Assembly (NCBI GenBank): GCA_032718475.1
Contig: JAUCBJ010003673.1
Location: 1-64,000 of the forward strand
Source: Nemertoderma westbladi
Taxonomy: Eukaryota; Xenacoelomorpha; Nemertodermatida; Nemertodermatidae
Direction of reading: 5' to 3'
DNA length: 64,000 nucleotides
Shown: piece by piece, positions 1-14,895 of the stretch
Layout of the letters: the number at the start of each line of letters is the position of its first letter
Position numbering within the stretch: position 1 is the first letter of the stretch
Program-made: the position numbers and the translations under genes
The notes under the pieces: model-generated
Told to the model about the DNA's origin: nothing
The model's input: only the letters and a program-made list of their open reading frames with translations
Databases searched by the model: none

Positions 1-59
1 GTAACTTTCAAAAATATTGGAACTTTTTATCTAGTAAGCAAAAGCAAAGAGCAAACAGT

Positions 60-240
60 CGGCCGAGGCCGGATGCGACCCGAAGACTCCTCTTCGACAG
101 CTGCTACTCGAGGGGTTATTTAACTGGTACTAATTTTATCGACCCCAGTGAATGAAAGGCTGTGTGGACCCGGGCGAGGCTGAAACTATAACCAATAGAT
201 TGCAGGCCCGCTGCTTAACCTACTGAGCTACCCCGCCGCC
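60..240 (-). repeat. tRNA-derived SINE
   Basis: Read on the minus strand, 240 to about 165 resembles a degenerate tRNA. It has a box A-like stretch (GGGTAGCTCAGTAGGTTAAG) and a weak box B near 185-200. A body follows containing GGGTCGATAAAATTAGTACC, a wording seen in tRNA-derived SINEs of several invertebrates (recollection, not a search). The ends are not certain. Confidence 0.5.
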
Positions 241-1270
241 TAAGTATGCCCATACAAAATTTGGTTGAAAATTGTTAAAATCTTGAAAAGTTATTTACGA
301 ATGAATTTTTCATTACAGAATGACATGATATTTTGCCCTATTTACTAATTATAATTGTACGCTATGGCTCGCCCTGACTGCGTGGCTCGCCCCACAGTAC
401 ATTTGTGTAGCTTAGAGCTTATCATAACTCGTTGTGTTTGGAATGGACCAGGATCAGCGCCGCAGCTGTAATTATGTTATGGGGATGAAAATATTTATTG
501 CACACGATGTGGACACCGTTTTCAACATTTGTTCCCAGTGTCTTCACTTCCTGTAGTTGATCTTTACGACAACGACGACGTCTACGAGTAATCACAATTT
601 TGGTCGTTAGTTGGCCCTAATGGCAATGGATCTGTCGGACAGTTATAATTTACAAATACTCTAAACATTAAAAGGCCAAGGCATCCAAGACAAAAGCTTA
701 TAGAGGAATTGGATGCGACATTTGCTCGTTATGGTAGTGGAAGATCTACTGGTGGATAGTCAGAACATATCTGTGGTCTACAAGACTACTCCTCCGTTAT
801 ATCCCATTTTCATTTTTCGATACCGCATTTTTGGAACCAGCTTGTTAAATTACATCATATTCTTCGGCCACTTTTTTTATTTTCATATTCCATTTCTGAT
901 AATTGGCAATTTTGTAAAAAAACTAAGTTTTTTGAAAATTGAAAAAATCCACGTTTTATGTTTTTTTCTTAAAAAATTGCATGCGGAAATATTCTGAAAT
1001 AAAAAAAAGTGGCCGAAGAATATTAAAACTTATTAAATTTCCTTTCATAAAAATTAAAAATCACAAAAAAGGTAAAGAAATGGCGGAGGAGTAGTGTTTT
1101 TTGTGTAATAAATGTAATTCCGAAATAATTGCCTTTGAAGTTTGAACCTTCCCGCGAAAAAACTGTCTGTTTAGGGGTTTTCAGGGTCGCCGAATCCATT
1201 TCGAGTGTCAGTATTAACATTTGATGACTTTCAAATTGTCTGTTTGGTTTGCAGGCTGTCGGTTATATTT
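241..1270. other. AT-rich stretch without a gene
   Basis: Short open frames are present (for example 713-997 and 1023-1220), but they are low-complexity, AT-driven and lack any recognisable domain. No RNA gene is seen. The stretch runs directly into the 32-bp satellite. Confidence 0.6.
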
Positions 1271-4200
1271 TGATATATTATATCACTATTTATCCACCCG
1301 AATACTCACTTATATCACTATTTATCCACACTAATACTCACTTATATCACTATTTATCCACACTAATACTCACTTATATCACTATTTATCCACACCAATA
1401 CTCACTTATATCACTATTTATCCACACTAATACTCACTTATATCACTATTTATCCACACTAATACTCACTTATATCACTATTTATCCACACTAATACTCA
1501 CTTATATCACTATTTATCCACACTAATACTCACTTATATCACTATTTATCCACACTAATACTCACTTATATCACTATTTATCCACACCAATACTCACTTA
1601 TATCACTATTTATCCACACTAATACTCACTTATATCACTATTTATCCACACTAATACTCACTTATTATCACTATTTATCCACACTAATACTCACTTATAT
1701 CACTATTTATCCACACTAATACTCACTTATATCACTATTTATCTACACCAATACTCTCTTATATCACTATTTATCCACACTAATACTCACTTATTATCAC
1801 TATTTATCCACACTAATACTCACTTATATCACTATTTATCCACACCAATACTCACTTATATCACTATTTATCCACACTAATACTCACTTATATCACTATT
1901 TATCCACACTAATACTCTCTTATATCACTATTTATCCACACTAATACTCACTTATATCACTATTTATCCACACCATACTCACTTATATCACTATTTATCC
2001 ACACTAATACTCACTTATATCACTATTTATCCACACTAATACTCACTTATATCACCATTTATCCACACTAATACTCACTTATATCACTATTTATCCACAC
2101 TAATACTCACTTATATCACTATTTATCCACACTAATACTCACTTATATCACTATTTATCCACACTAATACTCACTTATATCACTATTTATCCACACCAAT
2201 ACTCACTTATATCACTATTTATCTACACCAATACTCTCTTATATCACTATTTATCCACACTAATACTCACTTATTATCACTATTTATCCACACTAATACT
2301 CACTTATTATCACTATTTATCCACACTAATACTCACTTATATCACTATTTATCCACACTAATACTCACTTATATCACTATTTATCCACACTAATACTCAC
2401 TTATATCACTATTTATCCACACTAATACTCACTTATATCACTATTTATCTACACCAATACTCACTTATATCACTATTTATCCACACTAATACTCACTTAT
2501 ATCACTATTTATCCACACTAATACTCACTTATTATCACTATTTATCCACACTAATACTCACTTATATCACTATTTATCCACACTAATACTCACTTATATC
2601 ACTATTTATCCACACCTACTCACTTATATCACTATTTATCCACACTAATACTCACTTATATCACTATTTATCCACACTAATACTCACTTATATCACTATT
2701 TATCCACACTAATACTCACTTATATCACTATTTATCCACACCACTCACTTATATCACTATTTATCCACACTAATACTCACTTAATCACTATTTATCCACA
2801 CTAATACTCACTTATATCACCATTTATCCACACTAATACTCACTTATATCACTATTAATCCACACTAATACTCACTTATATCACTATTTATCCACACTAA
2901 TACTCACTTATATCACTATTTATCCACACTAATACTCACTTATATCACTATTTATCCACACTAATACTCACTTATATCACTATTTATCCACACTAATACT
3001 CACTTATATCACTATTTATCCACACTAATACTCACTTATATCACTATTTATCCACACTAATACTCACTTATATCACTATTTATCCACACTAATACTCACT
3101 TATATCACTATTTATCCACACTAATACTCACTTATATCACTATTTATCCACACTAATACTCACTTATATCACTATTTATCCACACTAATACTCACTTATA
3201 TCACTATTTATCCACACTAATACTCACTTATATCACTATTTATCCACACTAATACTCACTTATATCACTATTTATCCACACTAATACTCACTTATATCAC
3301 TATTTATCCACACTAATACTCACTTATATCACTATTTATCCACACTAATACTCACTTATATCACTATTTATCCACACTAATACTCACTTATATCACTATT
3401 TATCCACACCAATACTCACTTATATCACTATTTATCTACACCAATACTCTCTTATATCACTATTTATCCACACTAATACTCACTTATTATCACTATTTAT
3501 CCACACTAATACTCACTTATATCACTATTTATCCACACTAATACTCACTTATATCACTATTTATCCACACTAATACTCACTTATATCACTATTTATCCAC
3601 ACTAATACTCACTTATATCACTATTTATCCACACTAATACTCACTTATATCACTATTTATCCACACTAATACTCACTTATATCACTATTTATCCACACTA
3701 ATACTCACTTATATCACTATTTATCCACACTAATACTCACTTATATCACTATTTATCCACACTAATACTCACTTATATCACTATTTATCCACACTAATAC
3801 TCACTTATATCACTATTTATCCACACTAATACTCACTTATATCACTATTTATCCACACCAATACTCACTTATATCACTATTTATCCACACTAATACTCAC
3901 TTATATCACTATTTATCCACACCACTCACTTATATCACTATTTATCCACACTAATACTCACTTATATCACTATTTATCCACACTAATACTCTCTTATATC
4001 ACTATTTATCCACACTAATACTCACTTATATCACTATTTATCCACACCACTCACTTATATCACTATTTATCCACACTAATACTCACTTAATCACTATTTA
4101 TCCACACTAATACTCACTTATATCACTATTTATCCACACTAATACTCACTTATATCACTATTTATCCACACTAATACTCACTTATTATCACTATTTATCC

Positions 4201-7200
4201 ACACTAATACTCACTTATTATCACTATTTATCCACACTAATACTCACTTATATCACTATTTATCCACACTAATACTCACTTATATCACTATTTATCCACA
4301 CCAATACTCACTTATATCACTATTTATCTACACCAATACTCTCTTATATCACTATTTATCCACACTAATACTCACTTATTATCACTATTTATCCACACTA
4401 ATACTCACTTATTATCACTATTTATCCACACTAATACTCACTTATATCACTATTTATCCACACTAATACTCACTTATTATCACTATTTATCCACACTAAT
4501 ACTCACTTATATCACTATTTATCCACACTAATACTCACTTATATCACTATTTATCCACACTAATACTCACTTATATCACTATTTATCCACACCACTCACT
4601 TATATCACTATTTATCCACACTAATACTCACTTATATCACTATTTATCCACACTAATACTCACTTATATCACTATTTATCCACACTAATACTCACTTATA
4701 TCACTATTTATCCACACTAATACTCACTTATATCACTATTTATCCACACTAATACTCACTTATATCACTATTTATCCACACTAATACTCACTTATATCAC
4801 TATTTATCCACACTAATACTCACTTATATCACTATTTATCCACACTAATACTCACTTATATCACTATTTATCTACACCAATACTCTCTTATATCACTATT
4901 TATCCACACTAATACTCACTTATTATCACTATTTATCCACACTAATACTCACTTATATCACTATTTATCCACACCACTCACTTATATCACTATTTATCCA
5001 CACCACTCACTTATATCACTATTTATCCACACTAATACTCACTTATATCACTATTTATCCACACTAATACTCACTTATATCACTATTTATCCACACTAAT
5101 ACTCACTTATATCACTATTTATCCACACAAATACTCACTTATATCACTATTTATCCACACTAATACTCACTTATATCACTATTTATCCACACAAATACTC
5201 ACTTAATCACTATTTATCCACACTAATACTCACTTATATCACTATTTATCCACACTAATACTCACTTATATCACCATTTATCCACACCACTCACTTATAT
5301 CACTATTTATCCACACAAATACTCACTTAATCACTATTTATCCACACTAATACTCACTTATATCACTATTTATCCACACAAATACTCACTTATATCACTA
5401 TTTATCCACACAAATACTCACTTATATCACTATTTATCCACACTAATACTCACTTATATCACTATTTATCCACACAAATACTCACTTATATCACTATTTA
5501 TCCACACTAATACTCACTTATATCACTATTTATCCACACTAATACTCACTTATATCACTATTTATCCACACTAATACTCACTTATATCACTATTTATCCA
5601 CACCACTCACTTATATCACTATTTATCCACACTAATACTCACTTATATCACTATTTATCCACACTAATACTCACTTATATCACTATTTATCCACACTAAT
5701 ACTCACTTATATCACTATTTATCCACACCACTCACTTATATCACTATTTATCCACACTAATACTCACTTATATCACTATTTATCCACACTAATACTCACT
5801 TATATCACTATTTATCCACACTAATACTCACTTATATCACTATTTATCCACACAAATACTCACTTAATCACTATTTATCCACACAAATACTCACTTAATC
5901 ACTATTTATCCACACTAATACTCACTTATATCACTATTTATCCACACCACTCACTTATATCACTATTTATCCACACTAATACTCACTTATATCACTATTT
6001 ATCCACACTAATACTCACTTATATCACTATTTATCCACACTAATACTCACTCATATCACTATTTATCCACACAAATACTCACTTAATCACTATTTATCCA
6101 CACTAATACTCACTTATATCACTATTTATCTACACCAATACTCTCTTATATCACTATTTATCCACACGAATACTCACTTATTATCACTATTTATCCACAC
6201 TAATACTCACTTATATCACTATTTATCCACACCACTCACTTATATCACTATTTATCCACACCACTCACTTATATCACTATTTATCCACACTAATACTCAC
6301 TTATATCACTATTTATCCACACCACTCACTTATATCACTATTTATCCACACTAATACTCACTTATATCACTATTTATCCACACTAATACTCACTTATATC
6401 ACTATTTATCCACACTAATACTCACTTATATCACTATTTATCCACACAAATACTCACTTAATCACTATTTATCCACACTAATACTCACTTATATCACCAT
6501 TTATCCACACTAATACTCACTTATATCACCATTTATCCACACTAATACTCACTTATATCACTATTAATCCACACTAATACTCACATATATCTCTATTTAT
6601 CCACACTAATACTCACTTATATCACTATTTATCCACACCAATACTCACTTATATCACTATTTATCTACACCAATACTCTCTTATATCACTATTTATCCAC
6701 ACTAATACTCACTTATTATCACTATTTATCCACACTAATACTCACTTATATCACTATTTATCCACACCACTCACTTATATCACTATTTATCCACACTAAT
6801 ACTCACTTATATCACTATTTATCCACACTAATACTCACTTATATCACTATTTATCCACACTAATACTCACTTATATCACTATTTATCCACACAAATACTC
6901 ACTTAAGCACTATTTATCCACACTAATACTCACTTATATCACTATTTATCCACACTAATACTCACTTATATCACTATTTATCCACACTAATACTCACTTA
7001 TATCACTATTTATCCACACTAATACTCACTTATATCACTATTTATCCACACTAATACTCACTTATATCACTATTTATCCACACAAATACTCACTTAATCA
7101 CTATTTATCCACACTAATACTCACTTATATCACTATTTATCCACACTAATACTCACTTATATCACTATTTATCCACACAAATACTCACTTAATCACTATT

Positions 7201-8030
7201 TATCCACACTAATACTCACTTATATCACTATTTATCCACACTAATACTCACTTATATCACTATTTATCCACACAAATACTCACTTAAGCACTATTTATCC
7301 ACACTAATACTCACTTATATCACTATTTATCCACACTAATACTCACTTATATCACTATTTATCCACACTAATACTCACTTATATCACTATTTATCCACAC
7401 TAATACTCTCTTATATCACTATTTATCCACACAAATACTCACTTAATCACTATTTATCCACACTAATACTCACTTATATCACTATTGATCCACACTAATA
7501 CTCACTTATATCACTATTTATCCACACTAATACTCACCTATATCACTATTTATCCACACCAATACTCACTTATATCACTATTTATCCACACTAATACTCT
7601 CTTATATCACTATTTATCCACACTAATACTCACTTATATCACTATTTATCCACACTAATACTCTCTTATATCACTATTTATCCACACTAATACTCACTTA
7701 TTATCACTATTTATCCACACTAATACTCACTTATATCACTATTTATCCACACCACTCACTTATATCACTATTTATCCACACTAATACTCACTTATATCAC
7801 TATTTATCCACACTAATACTCACTTATATCACTATTTATCCACACTAATACTCACTTATATCACTATTTATCCACACTAATACTCACTTATATCACCATT
7901 TATCCACACTAATACTCACGCATATCACTATTTATCCACACTAATACTCACTTATATCACTATTTATCCACACTAATACTCACTTACATCACTATTTATC
8001 CGCACTAATACTCACTTATATACTTATAAC
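1271..8030. repeat. 32-bp tandem satellite array (~210 copies)
   Basis: The unit is 32 bp and contains TATCACTATTTATCCACAC followed by TAATACTCACTTA. Copies are nearly identical. Recurrent variants are CACTAAT/CACCAAT/CACAAAT, a shortened CACCACTCA form, TTATTATCAC and TTAATCAC. A two-unit variant (TATCTACACCAATACTCTC followed by a TTATTATCAC unit) recurs near 1740, 2220, 3430, 4326, 4868, 6127 and 6661, which shows duplication of multi-unit blocks. Both edges grade into unique AT-rich DNA. The array makes short spurious ORFs and encodes nothing credible. Confidence 0.97.
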
Positions 8031-9785
8031 TGTATATTTACTTACCGTATTAATATCTTCCCATACTCAAACTGTACCTACGCAAATTTAAGTCACTTAC
8101 TCTTGTAACGGGATCCAGGAGTTGGCTGATGGATCCCGACCGGTGGTGTGTTGTTGGTTTGGGCTATACGCGTCGCCGCGTCCGTAGGCTGCTGAAAGGC
8201 TGTGGTGTCTGAACGTTAAGGCCGAAGGCCGTTGGAATAACTGAGTTTTAGTGTCAGTCGTTATAATGTCAGGACGTAATAATAGCACAATCAGAATATA
8301 ATAGCACGGTAGTGACGACAGTTAAAAACCGTTCTGGTCTCACAACTCTACAGATACCAACTGAATCACAATCAATAAGCACAACGGTTTTATTACCGAC
8401 ACATATTGGTTACTCCTACTGTTCTAAGCGGCCTGGCCAATGGATGCATTCCAATCACCTGTTTTCCCCTCCCATCGTTGGCTAATTGGTAAACCATAAT
8501 TGGTAAAAAGCCACTTTGCCCATTTTCCGCTGGGTAGTGCAGGGAATTGAATCCGCTTACAACTCTACTATATACAATTCCACACACAACAGACATTAAC
8601 AAAATCCAATAAGTTATTTCTCAATGTGCAGTTGCGGAAAATCTGAAAAGGGCCATGGGATCATATTCTGTATCATTACCGTACCGGCTTAAAGGACCCC
8701 GTAAGGGACCAGAAATAATGCAAAAAAAACCTGTATTTGTAATTTCAGTTTTCAGCTTAATTTCAGTTTCAAAGTTATTTTCAGTGTTCAGCACAAAAGC
8801 AAAAATATGTGATAATAATAAGTTACTGTTGTATAGCAATTAGCAATAGCAATAATAATAATAATAATTTTTTTATAAAGCGCACTATACATGATGATCT
8901 AGGCGCTAATACAATAGCAATGTGCATGATAACTAAATTAGTTCCTACTGTATATATGTAATAGCTACCGGTACAGTATATAAATAATTTACATTTGAAG
9001 TAAAGGGGACTAAAATATCGTTATTGGGAAATAATGTTACCGAAACTAAATAAATTTAAGTTGTAATGAGCAAATACATGGAAAAGCCGACGTACAGTAG
9101 TAGATAGCACAAAACCAGTTATAATTGTAGTGACGCAATGCACGGTAAAGCTGCGCAGTTGTCACTGTGTAAGCACAATAGTGGTTAATTCATTTGCATT
9201 TTAATGTATATTTCAGATAAACTAAAATGGTTAGCTAAATATACTGTGCTAAAAATAACTATTTAGTGTAAAGGTTACAAAAAAAGCTAATTTGTGCCAC
9301 CATTATGGTTTTACTAATTGAAAGTCACATAAAAACATAAATATCAACCATCGAAAAGATTCCTCCATTGTAAAATAATTAAATCGAAATAGTAAATCAA
9401 GTAATGCAGCTCCTATATATTATAATATGATAGAATATTAAATAAACTATTTGGCACATTTTTTAGACAAAAAAATGACTTTCAACAAATAAAGTCCATA
9501 CTAAAACTAGAGATTGTCTTCTTGTCAAGGGTCCAGATAAATCAATATCACATTCGTTGTAGTTTATGCTTTCCATTATCGTTTATAACTAAAGTCCTGC
9601 CTCCCCTTAGGTCTAGTTGATTTACATAGTGGTTGATAAGAGAAATTAAGCGCCATTGTATATGGCATTGATAGCAGGGGTTAGTGGTTACCCAAAATAA
9701 TTGTCAATGCAGTGATTTCTATATTTTGGACACAGGACAGCGCAGCCCTTTATGAATCACCAGCAAGGTAAAGCAAGGTTGCCGT
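8031..9785. other. Intergenic stretch without a gene
   Basis: No convincing ORF or RNA gene is seen. It contains a short AAT microsatellite near 8848-8868 and otherwise AT-rich unique DNA between two satellite arrays. Confidence 0.6.
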
Positions 9786-12757
9786 GGATACAATAACAAA
9801 TGTATATAATAACAAATGGATCCAATAACAAATATATATAATAACTAATCATCTAGAACTAAGGGATCCAAAGGCTAATGGATCCAATAGCCAATGGATC
9901 CAATAACCAATGGATCCATTAACTAATGGAACCAATAACCAATGGATCCAATACCAATGGATCCAATAACCAATGATTCCAATAACCAATGGATCCAATA
10001 ACTAATGGATCCAATAACCAATGAACCCAATAACAAATATGGATCCAATAACAAATCGACCAAATAATCAATGGATCCAAAAACCCCAATTACAAATATA
10101 ACCAATGGATCCAATAACCAATGGATCCAATAAGCAATCGATCCAATAACCAATGTATCCCATAACCAATGGCTCCAATAACCAATGGATCCAATAACCA
10201 ACGGATACAATAACTAATAGATCCAATAACCAATGGATCCAACAACCAATGGATCCCATAACCATTGGATCCAATAACCAATGGATCCAATAACCAATGG
10301 ATCCAATAACCAATGGATTCAATAACCAATGGATCCAATAACCAATGGATCCAATAACCAATGGATCCAATAACCATTGGATCCAATAACCAATGGATCT
10401 AATAACCTATGGATCCAATAACCAATGGATCCAATAACCAATGGATCCAATAACCAATGGATCCAATAACCAATGGATCCAATAAACAATGGATCCAATA
10501 ACCAATGGATCCAATAACCAATGTATCCAATAACCAATGGATCCAATAACCAATGGATCTCATAACCAATGGCTCCAATAACCAATGGATCCAAAATCCC
10601 AATGGATCCAATAACAAATGGATCCAATAACCAATAGATCCAATAACCAACAGATACAATAATTAATGGATCCAACAACCAATGGATCCAATAACAAATG
10701 GATCCAACAACCAATGGATCCAATGAACAATGGATCCAATAACAAATGGATCCAATAACCAATGGATCCAATAACCAATTGATCCAATAACCAACGGATA
10801 CAATAATTAATGGATCCCAATGGATCCAATAACAAATGGATCCAATAACCAATAGATCCAATAACCAACAGATACAATAATTAATGGATCCAACAACCAA
10901 TGGATCCAATAACAAATGGATCCAACAACCAATGGATCCAATGAACAATGGATCCAATAACAAATGGATCCAATAACCAATGGATCCAATAACCAATTGA
11001 TCCAATAACCAACGGATACAATAATTAATGGATCCAACAACCAATGGATCCAATAACAAATGGATCCAACAACCAATGGATCCAATTAACAATGGATCCA
11101 ATAACCAATGGATCCAATAACCAATGGATCCAATAACCCATGGATCCAATAACCAATGGATACAATAACCAATGGATCCAATAACCAATGGATCCACTAA
11201 CCAATGGACCCATAACCAATGGCTCCAATAACCAATGGATCCAAAAACCAATTGATCCAATAACCAATGGATCCAATAATCAACGGATACAATAATTAAT
11301 GGATCCAACAACCAATGGATTCAATAACCAATGGATCCAACAACCAATGGATCCAACAACCAATGGATCCAATAACCAATGGATCCAATAACCAATGGAT
11401 CCAATTACCAATGGATCCAATAACCAATGGATCCAATAACCAATGGATCCAATAACCAATGGATCCAATAACCAATGGATCCAATAACCAATGGATCCAA
11501 TAACCAATGGATCCAATAACCAATGGCTCCAATAACCAATGGATCCAATAACCAATGGATCCAATAACCAATGGATCCAATAACCAATGGATCCCATAAC
11601 CAATGGCTCCAATAACCAATGGATCCAAAAACCAATTGATCATATAACCAATGGATACAATAACCAATGGATCCAATAACCAACGGATACAATAATTAAT
11701 GGATCCAACAACCAATGGATCCAACAACAAATGGATCCAACAACCAATGGATCCAATAAACAATGGATCCAACAACCAATGGATCCAGCAACCAATGGAT
11801 CCAATAACCAATGGACCCAATACCCAATATTAATCCAATAACTAATCGACCAAATAATCAATGGATCCAATAACCCCAATTACAAATAAAACCACCAATA
11901 ACCAATGGATCCAATAACCAATGGATCCCATAACCAATGGCTCCAATAACCAATGGATCCAAAAACCAATTGATCATATAACCAATGGATACAATAACCA
12001 ATGGATCCAATAACCAACGGATACAATAATTAATGGATCCAACAACCAATGGATCCAACAACAAATGGATCCAACAACCAATGGATCCAATAAACAATGG
12101 ATCCAACAACCAATGGATCCAATAACCAATGGATCCAATAACAAATGGATCCCATAACCAATGGCTCCAATAACCAATGGATCCAAAAACCAATTGATCA
12201 TATAACCAATGGATACAATAACCAATGGATCCAACAAGCAATGGATCCAACAACAAATGGATCCAACAACCAATGGATCCAATAAACAATGGATCCAACA
12301 ACCAATGGATCCAACAACCAATGGATCCAACAACCAATGGATCCAATAACCAATGGACCCAATAACCAATATTAATCCAATAACTAATCGACCAAATAAT
12401 CAATGGATCCAATAACCCCAATTACAAATAAAACCAATGGATTCAATAACCAATGGATGCCATAACCAATGGATGCCATAACCAATGGCTCCAATAACCA
12501 ATGGATTCAAAAACCAATTGATCCTATAACCAATGGATCCAATAACCAATGGATCCAATAACCAACGGATACAATAATTAATGGATCCAACTACCAATGG
12601 ATCCAATAACAAATGGATCCAACAACCAATGGATCCAATAACCAATGGATCCAATAACCAATGGATCCAATAACCAATGGATCCAATAACCAATGGATCC
12701 AATAACCAATGGATCCACTAACCAATGGATCCAATAACTAATGGATCCAATAAATAT
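9786..12757. repeat. 16-bp tandem satellite array (BamHI-site unit)
   Basis: The consensus unit is ATGGATCCAATAACCA, repeated about 185 times, with more divergence than the 32-bp array. Each perfect copy carries GGATCC. Because 16 is not a multiple of 3, a stop-free run reads the same 16-residue peptide in all three frames of the minus strand every 48 bp. This explains the long open frames on that strand (up to 330 codons at 10319-11311). Larger blocks are duplicated: the stretch around 11640-11900 recurs with small changes at 11970-12440. Confidence 0.96.
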
Positions 12758-14117
12758 AATTAGTAATACCAATAGATATAATTATGATCAATTGATCCTT
12801 GTGGAAGTTAAAATGGGGTAAAAAGCGGCTCATAAAGTAGCATATTATAGCACACTATCACAATTAGCGTTGCCTAGGTTAATTTCCGGATATTACTCTT
12901 ATACCTAGTAGAACAATAGGAATAGTAAATTAAATATTACATGTTATAACACCCACAATATTCACTTCACAATATTGCTTCTATTTCATTTTCAGAATAG
13001 TTTCTATTTAACATTCTGCTGCTTTAATGGTTGTAAAGCAATTGATAGGTTAAAGTCATTGAGCTAGGGTTATAGTTGTCGCACAGCTATCGTAGCATGG
13101 ATTGGCCAACCGCTAAACAATCATACAATAAAAATATCCTGACAGTGTTATAAGGTGCTACTTTTTACTCGTGATATGTAGGATACTATATAATAATTAC
13201 TACATTAGACATACAATGATTAATTGTTGAATGTAACACCGAAATACAAAATAATTGTCCTACTGTAAAAGCTAAAAATACTAAACAAACATATCGCCAA
13301 ACATTCGAATGAATAAGATTAATATATTAAAAGAATTGACATTTAATTATCCTGATCACTGATTAGTTTTTAGAAACTCAAGACAAAGTTCTTACGGTAA
13401 TAATATTTGTTTGTTTGTCGTCATTCGGGTTTGAGCCCCCCCCCCCCCCCCCCCTGGTATTCTAATTAAGCCCAATTAATTAGATTTATAATATTATTTA
13501 ATCTTACAATTTACAGAAACAACCTGTTTTGAAAAACGAATCGATGGTATCTCGAATGCGATTGGTTCCAAAAGATTTTGGGTACAGACTGGCTAATATA
13601 ATAAGATGGCGGGCGTAGTTAATAGTTAATGTAATAGATATAAAATATATTAATATATACTAAAATATATTGTGCAATTATTAGAGTTAGTGATTACATT
13701 ATATAGAGGAGTGGTTAGCGACATAAAACGGTGAAATTGTGACAAAAGTGACAAACAATTTTTTTTAAAGGACCTTTGAGTATAGATAGATGAAGAAAAT
13801 AATGCCATTCCTAAAAAGCAATCGAATGCAAAATTTAGGGCAGATTATCTGAATTTCGGTTAAATTAAATTAGTGACAAGCAGTACTTTCCTACAACGTT
13901 TATTTTATATCGAATACACTATTTTATCTGAAAAATGTAACGAGTTATCAGTAATAAATAATTTTACATTTAATTTACATTAGGTACCGGTATCGGGTAT
14001 AGCACTACCAGCTGACGCTTAATTATAAATTTATCTATGCATTCATTGTCGACTGTAGTACCATTGACGTAATTTCCAAGTTATAATTAATAATTGGCAA
14101 AGATCAGATGTTTTTAG

Positions 14118-14186
14118 GTCGGGTCTCGAACCCAGTAAAGAATAACACAGCTGTAGCGATCTGACGACTGAGCTAAAATTTCCAAT
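14118..14186 (-). repeat. tRNA-like (pseudo-tRNA or SINE head)
   Basis: On the minus strand this has a box A-like TAGCTCAGTCGTCAGATCG and a box B-like GGGTTCGAGACCC. Acceptor pairing is poor, so a functional tRNA is unlikely. It is probably a tRNA-derived repeat remnant. Confidence 0.45.
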
Positions 14187-14187
14187 T

Positions 14188-14212
14188 TTCTATCACTACA
14201 ATAGTGATAGAA
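14188..14212. repeat. Perfect short hairpin
   Basis: TTCTATCACTA and TAGTGATAGAA form an 11-bp inverted repeat around a 3-nt loop, directly beside the tRNA-like sequence. Function unknown. Confidence 0.8.
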
Positions 14213-14762
14213 ACACTTTATGCCTAATGCCACTACTTTATTTTAGTGAAAAAAAGTTAAGAATAGTGAGCCGAAAGCAGTATTTTCTTCCACTGTTTTC
14301 TACCAATTTTAGTGAAAAAAAATGAAGTTTTCAGATAAAAAAACTTTAGTCAAATGGCTAACAATAAATTGTATTCCCTTCACATCGAATCGCAGTTTAT
14401 TGCAAAATTAATTAAATTATTCTGGGTTGTATTTATGTCAATTTCTTTAGAATTTCCAGCAATAAATATAAAATATATGTTCCACAGATCCACACAAATA
14501 CATTTCTTTGGAGCTCCAATAGTTACCAATAGTTACCTTTGGAGCCCCATCCATAGTTACTAAGTTACTCACAAAAAACTTTTGTCACACTCCACTAATG
14601 ATTCACTGATCGCTATCTTAATTAATCAATAATCATAAAATGTTGTGCAACATATTTCTGGAATAAATCAACATAACTGACTTTACAAAAATCACATAAC
14701 TGTACAAATCTGTACATTGATTGTGTTATTGGTTGATGTATGTTCGAATATTTAGTTTATAT

Positions 14763-14768
14763 TTTATT
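14763..14768 (-). terminator. Candidate polyadenylation signal of ARHGEF10-like gene
   Basis: AATAAA on the minus strand, about 130 bp past the stop codon of the RhoGEF gene. Assigned by position and motif only. Confidence 0.45.
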
Positions 14769-14895
14769 TGTGTTTCCGGTACTATCTCCACAAACACACC
14801 AAGTCTCGTATACAAAACAATAAGTATTGTGCCTCAGTAAATAATATTGTTTGTCTTAAATATATAATAAATGATTGATTACAATATTCTGATAG

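Larger units (their letters stand above)
12758..14895. other. Intergenic stretch with a polyC tract and a tRNA-like fragment
   Basis: No gene is supported; the 69-codon frame at 14354-14563 has no recognisable feature. The stretch contains an 18-bp C homopolymer at 13437-13454, a tRNA-like sequence at 14118-14186 and a hairpin at 14188-14212, listed separately. Confidence 0.6.

Noticed and set aside
1249-1494. 81-codon ORF with YHYLSTLILTYITIYPH repeats
   Set aside because: Satellite-derived, and most neighbouring units contain frame-breaking variants.
1271-8030. Hundreds of TTATCCACA words, identical to the bacterial DnaA-box consensus
   Set aside because: They are simply part of the 32-bp satellite unit in an animal genome; there is no bacterial origin context.
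9923-12772. Long minus-strand ORFs (up to 330 codons) with WIHWLLDPLVIGSIGY repeats as a repetitive membrane protein
   Set aside because: They follow automatically from a stop-free 16-bp repeat read in three frames; overlapping frames give the same peptide and indels shift between them.
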